Assembly: GCA_015501595.1 (NCBI GenBank)
Contig: JADNRX010000049.1
Span: forward strand, 1 to 64,000
Direction of reading: 5' to 3'
Source of the DNA: Hymenopellis radicata
Lineage: Eukaryota > Basidiomycota > Agaricomycetes > Agaricales > Physalacriaceae
Length of the DNA stretch: 64,000 bases
In this document: positions 11,873 through 23,764 of the stretch, one piece after another
Layout of the letters: every line of letters begins with the position of its first letter
Position numbering within the stretch: position 1 is the first letter of the stretch
Translations under genes and position numbers: made by a program
Notes under the pieces: model-generated
What the model saw: only the letters and a program-made list of their open reading frames with translations
What the model was told of the DNA's origin: nothing
The model's database searches: none

Positions 11873-13316
11873 ATGCCTTCTTCCACTCCTAGCACGGTAT
11901 TGATATCGGGCGTGAATGGGTACCTCGCCACCGACGTCGCTCTCGCGTTTCTCAAGGCGGGATATCGCGTCCGCGGCACCGTGCGTTCCCAAGCCAAGGC
12001 CGACGCGTGGCTCGCCCTGCCTTCGTTTGCCCCCTTCGCGTCGTCCGACCAGCTCGAGTGTACCTTGGTGAAAGACATCACGGCGGATGAGTCGTTCGCT
12101 GGGGCGCCATTGGAGGGCGTTGATTATTTCATACATACGATTGCACAACTGCCAGATTGGAGACCGGGGGTGAAGCAGGTGGGTTTGCTTCGTTGGTGCG
12201 GGCGGGTACTATCGGAGTGACGAGTTTTGCAAGGATTATGAGAATGATATTCTCCTGCCGAATATCAACGGAACCCTGGCTGCGCTGCGTTCAGCGGCGA
12301 AGTATCCGCAGTGCAAGAAGGTTATCATCTTGGGGTGAGAACAATCGCGCCACCTATGTCTATTGATCCTAACTTGATCGACTTTGACAAGGTCGATATC
12401 GGGCGCGGTAGATTTTTCTGTTCCCAAGCACGACGCGCCTATTACTGGCGAGTCTTGGAATCCCAGGGATTTTGAATAGTGAGTTCGGTTTAGGTTTCGG
12501 CCTTGACTATTAGTTGAGACCTAGACCTAGTGGAAAGACGGCGCCTCACCCGCTTCTGGCGTACAGTAAGTTATTTTCAGAGCTCTAACCGAGTCGTGTC
12601 TGATGCATCCCGGCGTAGCAACATCAAAGAAGCTGGCGGACGAGGCCGCGTGGAAGTGGATGAAAGACACCAAGCCGCATTTCGTGCTGATCAACATGCT
12701 GCCCGGTTTCATATACGGGCCTGCGCATGGCCACGATCCCTTTGGCGTGAACAACAGCTCGCAACAGTGTCAGTCGCCTTTTGCACACTAGTCGATGTTT
12801 CTTAGTGTGCCACAGGGCTCGCCGGGCCTCTCTTCCGTAAAGATTGGAACTTCAAGACCGCATCTGGAGGACCAGTCAGTGTCCATTTCATCCCTTCTTA
12901 GAATACTGTGCTCACCCGACATTATAAAAGACAATGGTCGATCTAAGAGACCTATGCGAAGCCCATATCCGAGCGGTCGAGCGCGACGAGGCTAATGGCC
13001 ACCGTTTCGTTTTGGTATGCCCTGAACCGTTGTGTTGTCCTTCATCATTCAATATTTTGTCTAGGGCCCGTCTCATGTATCGATTTTCCCATCCGACTTT
13101 GTACCGCTTTTCGCCAAAGCGTTTCCAGTGCGCGCAGCTTCGTTACCAGAGGTTCCGGATGTTAATGCGCCGCTTTTCACGATTGACAGCAGTCTAACGG
13201 AGGAGAAGCTTGGGATGAAGTTTAGGTCCGTTGAAGAGACTGTTATTGATACAGCGAAGTGGTTGATAGCCTCTGGGGGCGAGCAGGCATGGGCGGCTGT
13301 GGGCAAGAGGTACTAG
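11873..13316 (+). pseudogene. Extended-SDR (NAD-dependent epimerase/GRE2-like) reductase with 2-bp insertion
   Basis: ATG 11873 begins a Rossmann fold (VLISGVNGYLATDVALAF, GxxGxxA). Exons follow with consistent phases through DYENDILLPNINGT, GAVDFSVPKHDAPITGESWN, and a junction giving AYTTSKKLADEAAWKWM. The last supplies the catalytic Tyr-x-x-x-Lys, so the active site is present. The next exon reads HVPQGSPGL and must continue FRKDWNFKTASGGP, but that block is in another frame because of an extra CT at about 12828-12834 (CTCTCTTCC for CTCTTCC). The terminal exons (VDLRDLCEAHIRAV, SIFPSDF, FTIDSSLTEEKLGMKF) are conserved and end at TAG 13314-13316. Relatives are GRE2/dihydroflavonol-reductase-like carbonyl reductases. 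The copy would be functional but for the insertion. Confidence 0.8.
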
Positions 13317-13508
13317 ATAAAATAATGATTTTGTTCACGGTAGATGCGCGCGCAAGCCCTCTCGCTGGCGCTCGCATTCCGTGGGCAGCCCACAGTTCTA
13401 TATAGTATTTAAATAATTGTAGTAGAGTTTGATTGATCTTATGCCCAAGTTGTTGGTGATATTGATGATGATCGATGATCAAGGTTGCTTTCCTGCGACC
13501 ACCACGCA

Positions 13509-15047
13509 ATGACCATCCTCTACCCAGAGCTGCTACTGCTCATTTTCGACGACGCTCCAGCTCAGACATTGACTTCTCTATCTCTATGCTCTCATCAAAT
13601 ACGAATCCTGGTTTTCCCGCTCTTGTACCGCCACGTCGTATTCAAGAACAACAAGGAGCTGTCCCAATTCAGTTCACGCGTCATTTCGGAGGCGAATGGC
13701 GGGACTCTTATTGACGAGTTGCGTATCGCAGACCACGTACACCACTTGGAATTTGGCGGTGGCAGCGATGTAGAGTACGATGAGGATGAGTTGGAGCTGT
13801 TGGCATCGGTGCTACAACATATGGAGGCTCTACGTGGGCTGACGTGGTCTGCAGTGCTCCCAAAAACTTCGATCTTCTCTGCCATTCAAACGACTTGCAA
13901 GGGCATTCAGAATATTAGTTTACATCTTTGGGATGATTTTTACGGCCACGATGGTGAGCGCCCTCAGAATGGGAGCTGTTCATTGCTGAAACCTTTCTAG
14001 ACGATTACACGCCGACTCTTTTCGGGTTCAAAGGCATTACACGCTTGGAGATCTCGGCGGATGCAATGTGTACGTCCCGTACTATTCTTACATGCTAGGT
14101 GCTCACGTTCTCTAGTTCTCGACAGTGGAAAGTTGTCAAGCAGCATGGTTGAAATGATTAGGGCATCTCCAAATCTCGTAACCCTCGATTTATCGCTGAA
14201 TACTTATGGCTACCCGCACCCAAAGTGGGATATCGACACGCTCTTCCAATCCATCGACATTGCGCCTACTACTCTGAGGCTTCGCAAGGCGGCCGACCTC
14301 GATCTCCATGCATTCAGTGATTCCACGAAACCCACGCCCTTTCGTTCATTCCTCCTGTCCCATCATGAGAAAATCACATCCCTTGCACTACCTGCCCCGC
14401 AAGAAGATTTCGCACATGGTCCTCCGAGCCTAAATCTCCCGCCTGACACGCTTCCAGTATTGCGAGAGTTTGATGGCACCATCTACTGGTGTTCTCAACT
14501 TTCCAAGCTCCAGGTCGCAGCTAAACTCGAAAGCCTCACGGTGCTTTCGGAGCGCGGGCTCTTCGAGGACGACAAGCGCGACATGTTCTTAGAAGCTCTT
14601 GGAGCCTTTTCTGCGCTCAAAGCATTGAATATATTCGACGGACAAACCTACCTTTCCGCTGAGGAGTTGAAGGCTATCGTAGAGAATGCCCCTCATCTTG
14701 AGTGCCTCACGTGTGCCTTCGAGAGAGACGAAACAGCGGTGTGTCTGGGTGTTAGGTCCAAGTATTTGCTGGCTGATTTGTGTTCCTCGTAGGCTGCCAT
14801 CGGTTCCCAACTGTCGTGCCTCAATTTAAGGGCGTTAACAGCTAATATGTTCCGGTACATTGGGTACACCAGCACGAGTAATCGTCCCGAAGTCTCCGAA
14901 GAATTCGTTCGGACTCTGGCGAAACATTGTCCTGCTCTAGTAACAGTTGAAGACCTCGACCAGCGTGATGATGACGTGCGTTGGGTGGCGACCATTCTCA
15001 GGCAGGAAAGCGGTATCGATTTAGAGGTGTCGCGCACGCGTATCTGA
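13509..15047 (+). pseudogene. F-box protein, array copy 3 (frame disrupted in exon 2)
   Basis: ATG 13509 gives MTILYPELLLLIFDDAPAQ, an intact F-box. Exons are 13509-13953, 14001-14738 and 14793-15047. Exon 2 starts well (DYTPTLFGFKGITRLEIS). Between 14060 and 14110 the sequence differs from the other copies by small indels, so the original frame meets TAG in ACATGCTAGG and the rest (from about 14061, SLVLDSGKLSSSMVEMIRAS) is in another frame. The last exon is conserved and open. A short alternative intron could rescue it but none with normal size is obvious. It lies 190 bp downstream of the reductase, the unit order repeated on both strands. Confidence 0.75.
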
Positions 15048-15049
15048 AC

Positions 15050-15484
15050 TTTGGTGGCGCCTGCTACATTATGCTTACGATGGACATTACGGGCTGCCAG
15101 TGCCACGGTAAATTATGTATTGCCAAGTGTGTTGCCGACGTGCTTGGCATCCAAATTCGAGCGCGACAGCGTGGTTTCGAAAACTTTCGATGGTCGATCA
15201 TGTCGCCCTGATGATTGTCGGTGCTCATCCCATCCCGGCATCATCAGCATGACTTTTCAGGACTTTTCCATTTGTGTTGATACTCTCCGCTATGAACGGC
15301 GGACGTCTAGTATCTTGAGCGGGCACAGTGTGTGTAGGAAGGCACGATACCATTCTTTTTGCAGCACCCGCTGTTCACATTCATTTGCTATCTCACGTTC
15401 TTTCATCATCCTATATGGGTCGAAGCTGGGCTTGTTGATTTGGACGTCTGCTAATCGACGAGAGCAAGTACCTGGTAAGATAAA
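15050..15484 (+). repeat. 3' flank repeat of the F-box unit, first copy
   Basis: About 430 bp that recurs at 18387-18840 after F-box copy 4. Shared stretches include GCGGGCACAGTGTGTGTAGG and the run ending in GACGAGAGCAAGTACCTGGT. At the second copy this flank leads straight into the pectin-lyase-like gene, so the first copy probably carries that gene's upstream region cut off by the reductase tail at 15485. Confidence 0.7.
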
Positions 15485-15950
15485 CCATCGGGAGGACCTG
15501 TAAAGTGTACATTTCTTCCTTCCTCGGAATGCTGTGCTCACGCGACATTATCATAGACAAATGGTTGATCTAAGAGACCTGTGCGAAGCTCACATCCGAG
15601 CGGTCGGGGGCGACGAGGCTAATGGCCGCCGTTTCGTTTTGGTATGCCCTGAACCGCTCCTTTTGTCCTTCATCATTCAATATTTTCTCTAGGGCCCGTC
15701 CCATGTATCGATTTTCCCATCCGACTTTGTACTGCTTTTCGCCAAAGCGTTCCCAGAGCGCGCAGCTTCGTTACCAGAGGTTCCGGACGACCTTGTTAAT
15801 GCGCCGCTTTTCACGATTGACAGCAGTCTAACGGAGGAGAAGCTTGGGATGAAGTTTAGGTCCGTTGAAGAGACTGTTATTGATACAGCGAAGTGGTTGA
15901 TAGCCTCTGGAGGCGAGGAGGCATGGGCGGCTGTGGGTAAGAGGTACTAG
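15485..15950 (+). pseudogene. 5'-truncated reductase tail
   Basis: Contains only the last two coding exons of the array reductase: VDLRDLCEAHIRAVGGDEAN, an intron near 15643-15692, then GPSHVSIFPSDFVLLFAKAF to GKRY and TAG 15948-15950. It keeps six bases (the D-L of PDDLVNAP) that are missing in the 11873-13316 copy. It lacks cofactor and active-site regions and cannot be an enzyme. The break with the preceding flank repeat at about 15485 is a duplication junction. Confidence 0.8.
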
Positions 15951-16107
15951 ATACAATCATGAATTTGTTCAAAGTAGATGCGCGCGCAACACATATGTTG
16001 TAAGGCTTTATTCATGGTGACATAGCCGCTCTCACTGGCGCTCGCATTCCGTGGGCATCTCACAGTTCTATAGTATTTAATTTTACTGTAGCAGAGTTTG
16101 ATTGATC

Positions 16108-16807
16108 ATACTATCCTTGATCGGGAAGTGCAATCGATTTTTGTAACGGGTGGTAATAGCTCAGTTCTTCGTGTATTGCCCTAAAATTGTAATTCAGGCA
16201 GATTATATGCCATAGATGAAGGGTACCGAGTTTGGGATTTTTAAGCGGCGGATGAGGTTTGCCAGGGCGACCGCGACTGCAACGTTCGATTAAGCGCGGA
16301 AGTGCAATCGTGACGGACTGTGACTAGTCCGCCCTCTGGTGCCGACCAAGTATCGGCACCACGGCACCTGACGCATGCACAGGCAACGCCGCCGCAACGG
16401 CGTCGCGTGGTTTGAAATTTTGTCACTCACGATTGCACTTCCTGTTCTCGATGACAATGCTCATCGAGTACAACCGTTCTCTGCTGGTATTTTGTGTCGA
16501 ATCTTACCCAAACACTATATATAGGATATGTGAGAACTCCCAGGACCGTCCGAGCTCAGGGTGAATTTGCACGGGCTCATGAACAGGAAGTGCAATCGCA
16601 TCACGCTTGATTTCAGCGATTCAAAATTCAGCATTCAATCCATGTTCGTCCGGTGGCCTCATAATTTTAAAGATTCATTCCTTAGGTGTCAAACCACCTT
16701 AGGAAAAAATCCAGGTATGCTACAACAACAATTGCGGTATAGGGAAGCAAAATACTGGCAGGATTGCACTTCTAGATGCGATTGCACTTCCCGATCAAGG
16801 ATAGTAT
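16108..16807. mobile_element. Non-autonomous TIR element (MITE-like), 700 bp
   Basis: 16108-16136 and 16779-16807 are perfect 29-bp inverted repeats ending in ATACTATCC / GGATAGTAT, consistent with a TA target duplication if the outermost TA is host sequence. Inside are nested copies of the inner TIR word GTGCAATCG: 16297-16312 pairs with 16427-16442 over 16 bp, with further copies near 16590 and 16768. No transposase frame is present. The other F-box copies lack this insert at the matching leader position, so it arrived after or during the duplications. It sits 48 bp upstream of the start codon of F-box copy 4. Confidence 0.75.
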
Positions 16808-16854
16808 CGGTAGTGTATGCCCGATCAAGGTTGTTTCCCTACCACTACCACGCA

Positions 16855-18386
16855 ATGACCATCCTCTACCCAGAGCTGCTACTGCTCATTTTCGACAATG
16901 CCTCAGTTCAGACAATGACTTCTCTATCTCTCTGCTCGCATCAAATACGAATCTTAGTTTTCCCGCTCTTATACCGCCACGTCGTATTCAAGAACAACAA
17001 GGAGCTGTCCCAATTCAGCTCACGCGTCATTTCGGAGGCGAATGGCGAGAATCTGATTGACGAGTTGCGCGTCGCAGACCATGTACGCCACTTGGAATTT
17101 GGCGGTGACAGCGATGTATGCTACGAGGAGGATGAGCTGGAGCTCTTGGCATTGGCGCTAGAACATATAAAGGCTCTACGTGGATTCACGTGGTCGACGG
17201 CGCTCCCAGAAGATCCCACCATCTTCTCCGCCGTTCAAACGACTTGCAAAGGCATCCAGAATATTAGTTTACATCTTGGGGAGGATTTTGCCGGCGATGA
17301 TGGTGAGCGCCCTCAGACTGGGAGCTGTTCATTGCTGAAACCGTTCTAGACGAATACATGGCAACTCTGTTTGGGTTTAAAGGGCTTGAACGCTTGGAGA
17401 TATCGACGCGTTGGATGTGTATGTTCCATATTCTATTTTCGCATCCCAGGCGCTTAGGTTCTCTAGCTGTCGACAATGAAATTTTACCAAGCAGCATGGT
17501 CGATATGATTCGCGCATCTCCAAATCTCAGAATACTCGATTTATCGCTGGATAGTTACGGCGATCCGCACCCGAAGTGGGATATCGACACGCTCTTCCAA
17601 TCCATCGCCATTGCACCTACTACTCTGAGGCTTCGCGAGGCGGCTGACCTCGATCTTCAAGCATTCAGTGATTCCACGAAACCCACGCCCTTTCGTTCAT
17701 TCCTCCTATCCCATCATGACAAAATCGTATCCCTTGCACTCCCTGCGCCACAAGAAGATTTCGCGCACGGTCCTCCGAGCCTAAATCTCCCGCCTGACAC
17801 GCTTCCACTGCTACGAGAATTTGAAGGGTCCATCTACTGGTGCTCTCAACTTTCCAAGCTCCAGGTCGCCTCCAAGCTTGAAAGCCTCACGCTGCTTTGG
17901 GAGCCCTCGGTCTCCGGTGATTACAAACGCGGCATGCTCCTAGAAGCACTTCAAGCCTTTTCATCGCTCAAAGCATTGAATATGTTTGACGGGAACATCT
18001 TCCTTTCCGCTGAGGAGTTGAAGGCTATCGTAGAGAATGCCCCTCATCTTGAGTGCCTCACGTGTGCCATCGACAGAGACGAAACAGCGGTGTGTCTGGG
18101 TGTTAGGTCTCAGTATTTGCTGACTGACTTGTGTTCATCGTAGGGTACCATCGGTTCCCAACTGTCGTGCCTCAATTTAAGGGCGTTAGCAGCTAACATA
18201 TTCCGATACGCCAGCACGATTCCGGGCGTACTCTCCGAAGAGTTCGTTCGGACTCTGGCGAAACACTGTCCTGCTCTAGTGACAGTTGAAGACCTCGACC
18301 AGCGTGATTATGACGTGCGTTGGGTGGCGACCATTCTCAGGCAGGAAAGCGGTATCGATTTAGACGTGTCGCAGACGCGTATCTAA
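16855..18386 (+). CDS. F-box protein, array copy 4 (intact)
   Basis: Three exons, 16855-17302, 17350-18089 and 18144-18386, join in phase to a 476-residue protein. Residues ~1-45 (MTILYPELLLLIFDNASVQ...LSLCSHQIRILVFPLLYRHVV) form a divergent F-box that should recruit Skp1 and cullin 1. The remainder has Leu-rich stretches (LRFRKAADLDLHAF-like, APHLECLTCAI) without clean LRR periodicity and probably recognises substrate. The introns are 47 and 54 nt. This is the only one of four paralogues with no frame break, so it is the likely functional source copy. The 700-bp inverted-repeat element in the leader may have changed its promoter. The target is unknown. Confidence 0.85.
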
Positions 18387-18840
18387 ATTTTGGTGGCGCC
18401 TGCTACATAATGCTTACGATGGACATTACGGGCTGCCGGTAAATTATGTATTGCCAAGTGTGTTGCCGACGTGCCAAATTCGAGCGCGACAGTTGAGCCC
18501 GCCTCTTGCGCGACAGCGTGGTTTAGATGGTCGATCATGTAGTCCTGATGATTGTCGGTGCTAATCCCATCCCGGTATCACCAGCATGACTTTTCAATTT
18601 CAACTTTTTGTCTTGATACTCTCCGCTATGAACGACGGGCCTCTTGGGCGCTAGGTCCAAACGGTATAAGTATCTTGAGCGGGCACAGTGTGTGTAGGAA
18701 GGCACGATGCCATTCCTTTTGCAGCACCCACTGTTCACATTCATTTGCTATCTCACATTCTTTCATCATCCTATATAGGTCGAAGCTGGGCTCGTTGATT
18801 TGACGTCTGCTAATCGACGAGAGCAAGTACCTGGTTTACC
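18387..18840 (+). repeat. 3' flank repeat of the F-box unit, second copy
   Basis: Matches 15050-15484, with a few small indels such as a shorter GGGCTGCC-GGTAAATTATG join. It begins right after the F-box stop and ends at the pectin-lyase-like exon. No coding function is assigned. Confidence 0.7.
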
Positions 18841-18849
18841 TGGTAAGTT

Positions 18850-20020
18850 ACTCTTCACCACATTCCGGAACCAAATTTTTTATACTTTTCTAGATTGGTC
18901 TCAGGCCGGCTTCGAGCGCGGAACGCAAGACCTTCCAGATGATTCCAAAGGTCGCGTCGTCGAGGATCTCTTGCTAGCTTGCATTAACTTGACTCGCGTT
19001 TTCACTGTTCAGTTGGGTACACTCTTATCGCCGATCAACTAGCATCTCAGTTCGGCCTTATTGCCAACGATGGGTGAGCCTGCTGCTTTGGTCATCAGTT
19101 TTCGGCGGATACCTCTAACGCCAACGCAGACAAGATGATACTGCTGCTCTTCAAACGGCGATCAACGCGATGGCGCAACAGACTGTAGCGGACGGCATGT
19201 ACAGACTCATTCAGCTTCCGGCGGGTAAGCCTGAGTACATCCCTGAATGGACGGTTCTTAAGCTCATCACATTTAGGGACCATTAACCTGTCCTACATGG
19301 TCTACTATGTGGACACCAGCCACTTGATTATTCGCGGAGCAGGTGCAAACCCTGATGCCGGTGGAACGAAACTTGTCTTCCGCCCGGACGAAGATACCAA
19401 ATACGATACAATCGTCAACGAGCGTGTACGTGCTTTATCATCTTTCCTCGCCTTTAGCATTACATTGACCCAGTGGGATCTGGACAACATGAAATATTCA
19501 TGGGACTTTGTCGACGACAACGGTAATGGTGTTTCTGGACAGGCTACCGGTGGATGGTACGTGATGCCAGCATCTAACTGGCTGAAAAGAGAATTCATGA
19601 GGGACTAGGCTGTGGCCGGGACGATCTGTGTTCCGTGTTGGCTCAAGCGAGGTGGCATTCAAGTACACTCGCCAGCATTCGGAGGCGCCACGTAATCGAA
19701 AAGAGCTATTCAAAGGCTCAGTCAACTATCACTGGCGCTCTGACGAGCACAAGACCAAAGGTAGGTATCCCCTTTACGTGTCAACGGTGTGCTGATCGAT
19801 GTTGTAGGATGGGCCGTGTCCCAGGATAACGATAAAGCCGGAGTGAAAGGGACTAGCTCTGTTCGAGTGCGTTACCTCGTCGTGTGTCTCCAATTCCAAC
19901 ATGCCGAACATGTCAATAGGTCTTTCCATGTCCTTTTGTTCCATCCAGAAGCCCTTGAGCTTGAGATGAAGAGCAGTATCTATTGGCATGCATTGCATGA
20001 ACCTTTCACCCGGGGTTGAG
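18850..20020 (+). pseudogene. Pectin-lyase-like (beta-helix) secreted enzyme, 3' truncated
   Basis: Exons joined by eye give WSQAGFERGTQDLPDDSK, then ASQFGLIANDGQDDTAALQT, IQLPAGTINLSYMVYYVDTS, HLIIRGAGANPDAGGTKLVF, WDLDNMKYSWDFVDDNGNGV and SVNYHWRSDEHKTKGWAVSQ. This is the start of the fungal pectate-lyase superfamily (right-handed beta-helix) fold with the diagnostic NDGxDDTAA. Family members run several hundred residues further. Here similarity stops near 19870 and the frame closes at about 20019. The N-terminal secretion signal was not found either, since the sequence upstream of 18850 is the duplicated flank. It is a fragment, probably non-functional. Confidence 0.7.
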
Positions 20021-20029
20021 AGGGCGCGC

Positions 20030-20730
20030 GGTTGAGCCTCGGAGGTATCGAGTTCTTTTTTTGACGTGGGCGATCTGGGCATGGATAACTGGGACGTCTG
20101 ACTCCAGTAGGGCGTCGGTTGCGAAGAATGTCAGAGATGGGGATGGATGGGGAGGATTATACACGGAGGTCGCTTGACCCTGTCGGCGTCAAGTATTGTA
20201 GGAAATTCTAAATGAGTTAGCATCGGTAAGAACTGTAATCCTGCACGCGATTGGATGCGCTTACCGTCGCATAAATGTACAAGGTTTCCATTATATGCAG
20301 GAACATGCTGACTGGATAGCTGGACAGCCATGCAGAGTCGAGATAATGACAGTAGGACGACAGGCCGGAAATTTGGAATTACAGTGATGATCGTAACCAC
20401 GTGGCTCTACCGCCACACTAATAGCTGGTTCCAGGTTGGAACTTGACATAGACTCCTACTCCAGCATAGAGAAGCCTACTTGTGTGAACCCAACGCATCC
20501 TTTTGTTGACGCGCCACACATGCATGCACGCTCGCGTCGTCGGGGCCGTTCTGTTCATAGTTCCATTAGGAGGTTCACCGAAAAGCGACAGAGAGTGCAG
20601 TGAAATCCTTGTCTGGACGATATTGGGACGATATCTCGGATATGCATAATCTGATAAGTTAGTCTATTTAACATACTGTATACATCGATGTACAACAGGA
20701 GCGCTTTGATTCTACAAGTCATCATGATAT
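20030..20730. other. Intergenic, no gene seen
   Basis: No family match or convincing exon structure on either strand between the truncated beta-helix gene and the membrane-protein stop codon at 20731. Confidence 0.4.
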
Positions 20731-22049
20731 TTATAACACTGAAGCATCGCGAATCGTACTCTCTCGGCTTGTATTCGGAGCATGTTTAGTCTCAAGCTTG
20801 CCCACCTCCAAAGATGACGCGTCTGTCACATAATCCTGATGCATCGTGATACTCAATGGTATATCCATTTGTTGATGACTGCCAGATCGTGCAAACGTCA
20901 AGGAACCCGAAGTCACGGACGACCCCGATGACCAGGAATCGTCTGGACGTGCCTGTCCAGATGCTACTCGAGCAACAATCAGCGTAGGTGCGATGCCCTG
21001 CAAAAACATGCGTCATAAGCATCTGATTGGACCTTTCCGTGGACAGGAAGATCAAACAACTAACCGAGGAAGAGATTAGAATGGCCTGTGGATATACATT
21101 TCGAGGGTCATCTCTGGCTAGGAATGCCATGAAGATGATGAGCGATACTGCGTAGAGAGCAGCGCTCTCTACCACGATCTCGATAATCCCCTTGTAGGAC
21201 TTCAAGGAGACAGCATATCCAGCGCCGCGTCCAACGGTCGAAATGCGAAAGACGATAAGACTCGTGCATATGAGCGTAGTTGCCAACGAAGTCGAGAAGT
21301 AAGCCAGGCCCCAGTTCACTGCGGCGAGACCCCAGTTCAGATGGTCGTTCTCAGCAGAATGCCCAACGTCCTGCCACAAGAAAAATCCGTCGAAGACTGA
21401 TAAACCTATCAGGTACCTCCAGAAGTATATACCGAGAGAGCATACCAAGTCCAGCAACGAAGCTGACAAGAGGAAGTGTAACCACCCACCAATTCTTCGA
21501 CCATATAACCCAGCAGCGCCATATCTGTTAAATAAAAGTCACTTCAATTAAAGGATGAAATGAATGAATGTGGAGTATCACCTACCAAAATACAGTCGGC
21601 TATGATGATACTCAGACTCGCCGAAACGCCACTGATACCCCACATCCAGCGGTACTGCTCATTCATGAAAGACCCGATGATCTCCTCCGCAGTACCGCCA
21701 GACACGATGAACGCCTGCCGCACCCAGAACCACCGCACTGCAAGATGTGCAGTCGCGCACACGTACATCGTGATGATGCTGGCTGTAAGCCCTTTATGAC
21801 ATCTTCGTCTCCGGCTTCGCACTGTGCAGTGGAATGAGCGATACGCCGGGAAGCACGAAATGGGGACGCGCACGTAGTATGCCAGAGAGAGCCGAGATGA
21901 ATATGGACGTATAAACGCCTAAATTGATGATGTGTCAGTACATGCACGGAGGCCCTGCTGTAGGCCGGCGTACCGTGCGTCAACGACTCCAGCACGAGCG
22001 AGTTCAGATAGCCGTCCCGGAAAATGTAAGACAACGCGTCCGCAGACAT
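20731..22049 (-). CDS. Uncharacterised multi-pass (about seven-helix) membrane protein
   Basis: Starts at ATG 22049-22047 (MSADALSYIFRDGYLNSLVL). It continues through GVYTSIFISALSGIL, an intron whose removal yields KGLTASIITMYVCATAHLAV, and then IGSFMNEQYRWMWGISG...IIIADCIL. Next come IWRCWVIWSKNWWVVTLP, LAYFSTSLATTLICTSLIVF-RISTVGR and YKGIIEIVVESAALYAVSLI, and the last exon IAPTLIVARVASGQARPDDS ends at 20731. These blocks are hallmarks of a large Agaricomycete-specific membrane family with no known function. Hydrophobic segments of ~20 residues alternate as expected for about seven helices, followed by a Ser/Thr-rich cytoplasmic-type tail. Two or three exon edges near 21380-21540 are uncertain. 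Confidence 0.75.
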
Positions 22050-23764
22050 CGCTTGGGAGCGGAGAGAGGGATAGAGCCCTCCGTAAACGCATCACAGCAT
22101 TCCTATATATCTTGGACTCTTCCCTGAGAATCACACGCACATGAGACGTCTAGAAGCATACGTCCGCTGGGGGACGATAAGTCTTGATGTAGCTCAAGCT
22201 AGCTCAAGGTCCACGGAAGCATTTATTTACGCCCGTCGGAAAGTAGTTCTGAGTAGGCCCTTGCTTGAGCCTGTGGTACCCGGGAGTTATACGAAGAAAA
22301 CACACTCGTCGTCCCGTCGCGTCCAAGATGACCCGCGTCTAGAGTCTTTCAATTATCATCGTTGATGTCAACACAGGAGGGCTTCTCCCTGGAAGTCACT
22401 TCAGTAACCGTATACGCTAAGTGAAAAGAGCAGACATCGACACCGTAGAAGACCGATGAGCCCGCTGAAGGATATAGACAAGGTACCTTTCAGGTACCTT
22501 CGTCGCCAACCACAGGTAATTTTGACTTTTAAATGACACGTTCCTGGGGCTGTTTCCGAATTTCAATGATGTTACGATGTGGACTTGCGAAAAAGGAAGA
22601 AAAAACACGAACTGAGCGTGCTCGGACTTTGCCGTGGGACATGGTAACTTATCGTGTCTTCTCCATTGGCTCTGGTCTATTAACCTCGGCCTCGCGTTCG
22701 CGTAAGGGAACACGCTCATTGCGCCACCAAATCACACTTGATATCACAGAAACGGAACTGAGGCACCAGCTGCGTTACACGGTGAACACAACTCTCGCGC
22801 GTTTGGCGATATCCTGGAGAATTGGCGTTGACTCTTGACATGCCGCGAGAGTTGAGTCTGCCAATAGGAAGTCAGGGAGGAAATGAGAGAAATTAGACAG
22901 ACTGAGGTTTAAGCTCCCAAGTGGGGTTGCCTGCGACGAACATCAAACGAACACTAGGTGTCTGAGATTGAGCCCAGAATCCGACGGGAACGGACCCATT
23001 GAAACCACAGACACGGAACGCGTCTACCAGTGCAGCCAATGGCTGTAGCAGTCTCGTTCATTGGCTGACAGCTTGAGGCATCGATGATTGGGCATCGATG
23101 TATAGTGGTATTGATGGACCTATCACGGTCCAGACAGAGGCTCGACGAGGACCCAAAGCTTCTTGTCGAAGTTGATTGCATGGTATTTGAAGCCGGCAGA
23201 GAGAGAACCGCGGTAGAACTATTCAGTCGCTAGAAAGGTACACCCGGGAGAAGTGAGAAGAAGACGCGTAGTAGCAGTCAGGCCTAGTTGAACGAGATTG
23301 AAGCTGGAGAAGGGTTTAAGCCTTACCGCGCCACAGCTGGAAACTTGTTGACGTGGAGTGAACATGCCAACATTGAAATTCCAGTTTGCGTTGAGTTCTA
23401 GACGATGACAACGTGTATGAGCATCTGAGCATCCAATGGTGATGTCCGAGTTCTCGTGCACACAGTGAACGCTTTGGACAGGCTTTGGATGACGCACAAA
23501 CATCGACAGTGGGATTTTGCTCCAAATGCGGAGTTTCAACTCCGCATCACGTGACTCTGCTTAGGCCTGGCGCGGACTTCGATGCTCATCGGCATGCGTC
23601 CATCTTGACTGCTTTCTCGCCGCGACAAAATGAGCTCAGAATGAGCTTAGCGGATCTGGAAAACTTGTGCCTCTCTGTATACTTAGAGTGTCCAAAGTTG
23701 TCTAGCGTCTCTTGGCACTCATGTACTTAAACTCTGTCCTGCTCCCTATTTAACCTCAACAAAT
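22050..23764. other. Gene-poor interval
   Basis: No open frame here shows a recognisable family or a plausible exon chain. The interval separates the divergent membrane-protein and BTB genes and should contain their promoters. A run of short frames around 22533-22838 and 23219-23539 was inspected and not accepted as genes. Confidence 0.35.

Noticed and set aside
16241..16426. Coding potential inside the TIR element
   Set aside because: The frames are short and unrelated to any transposase; the element is non-autonomous.
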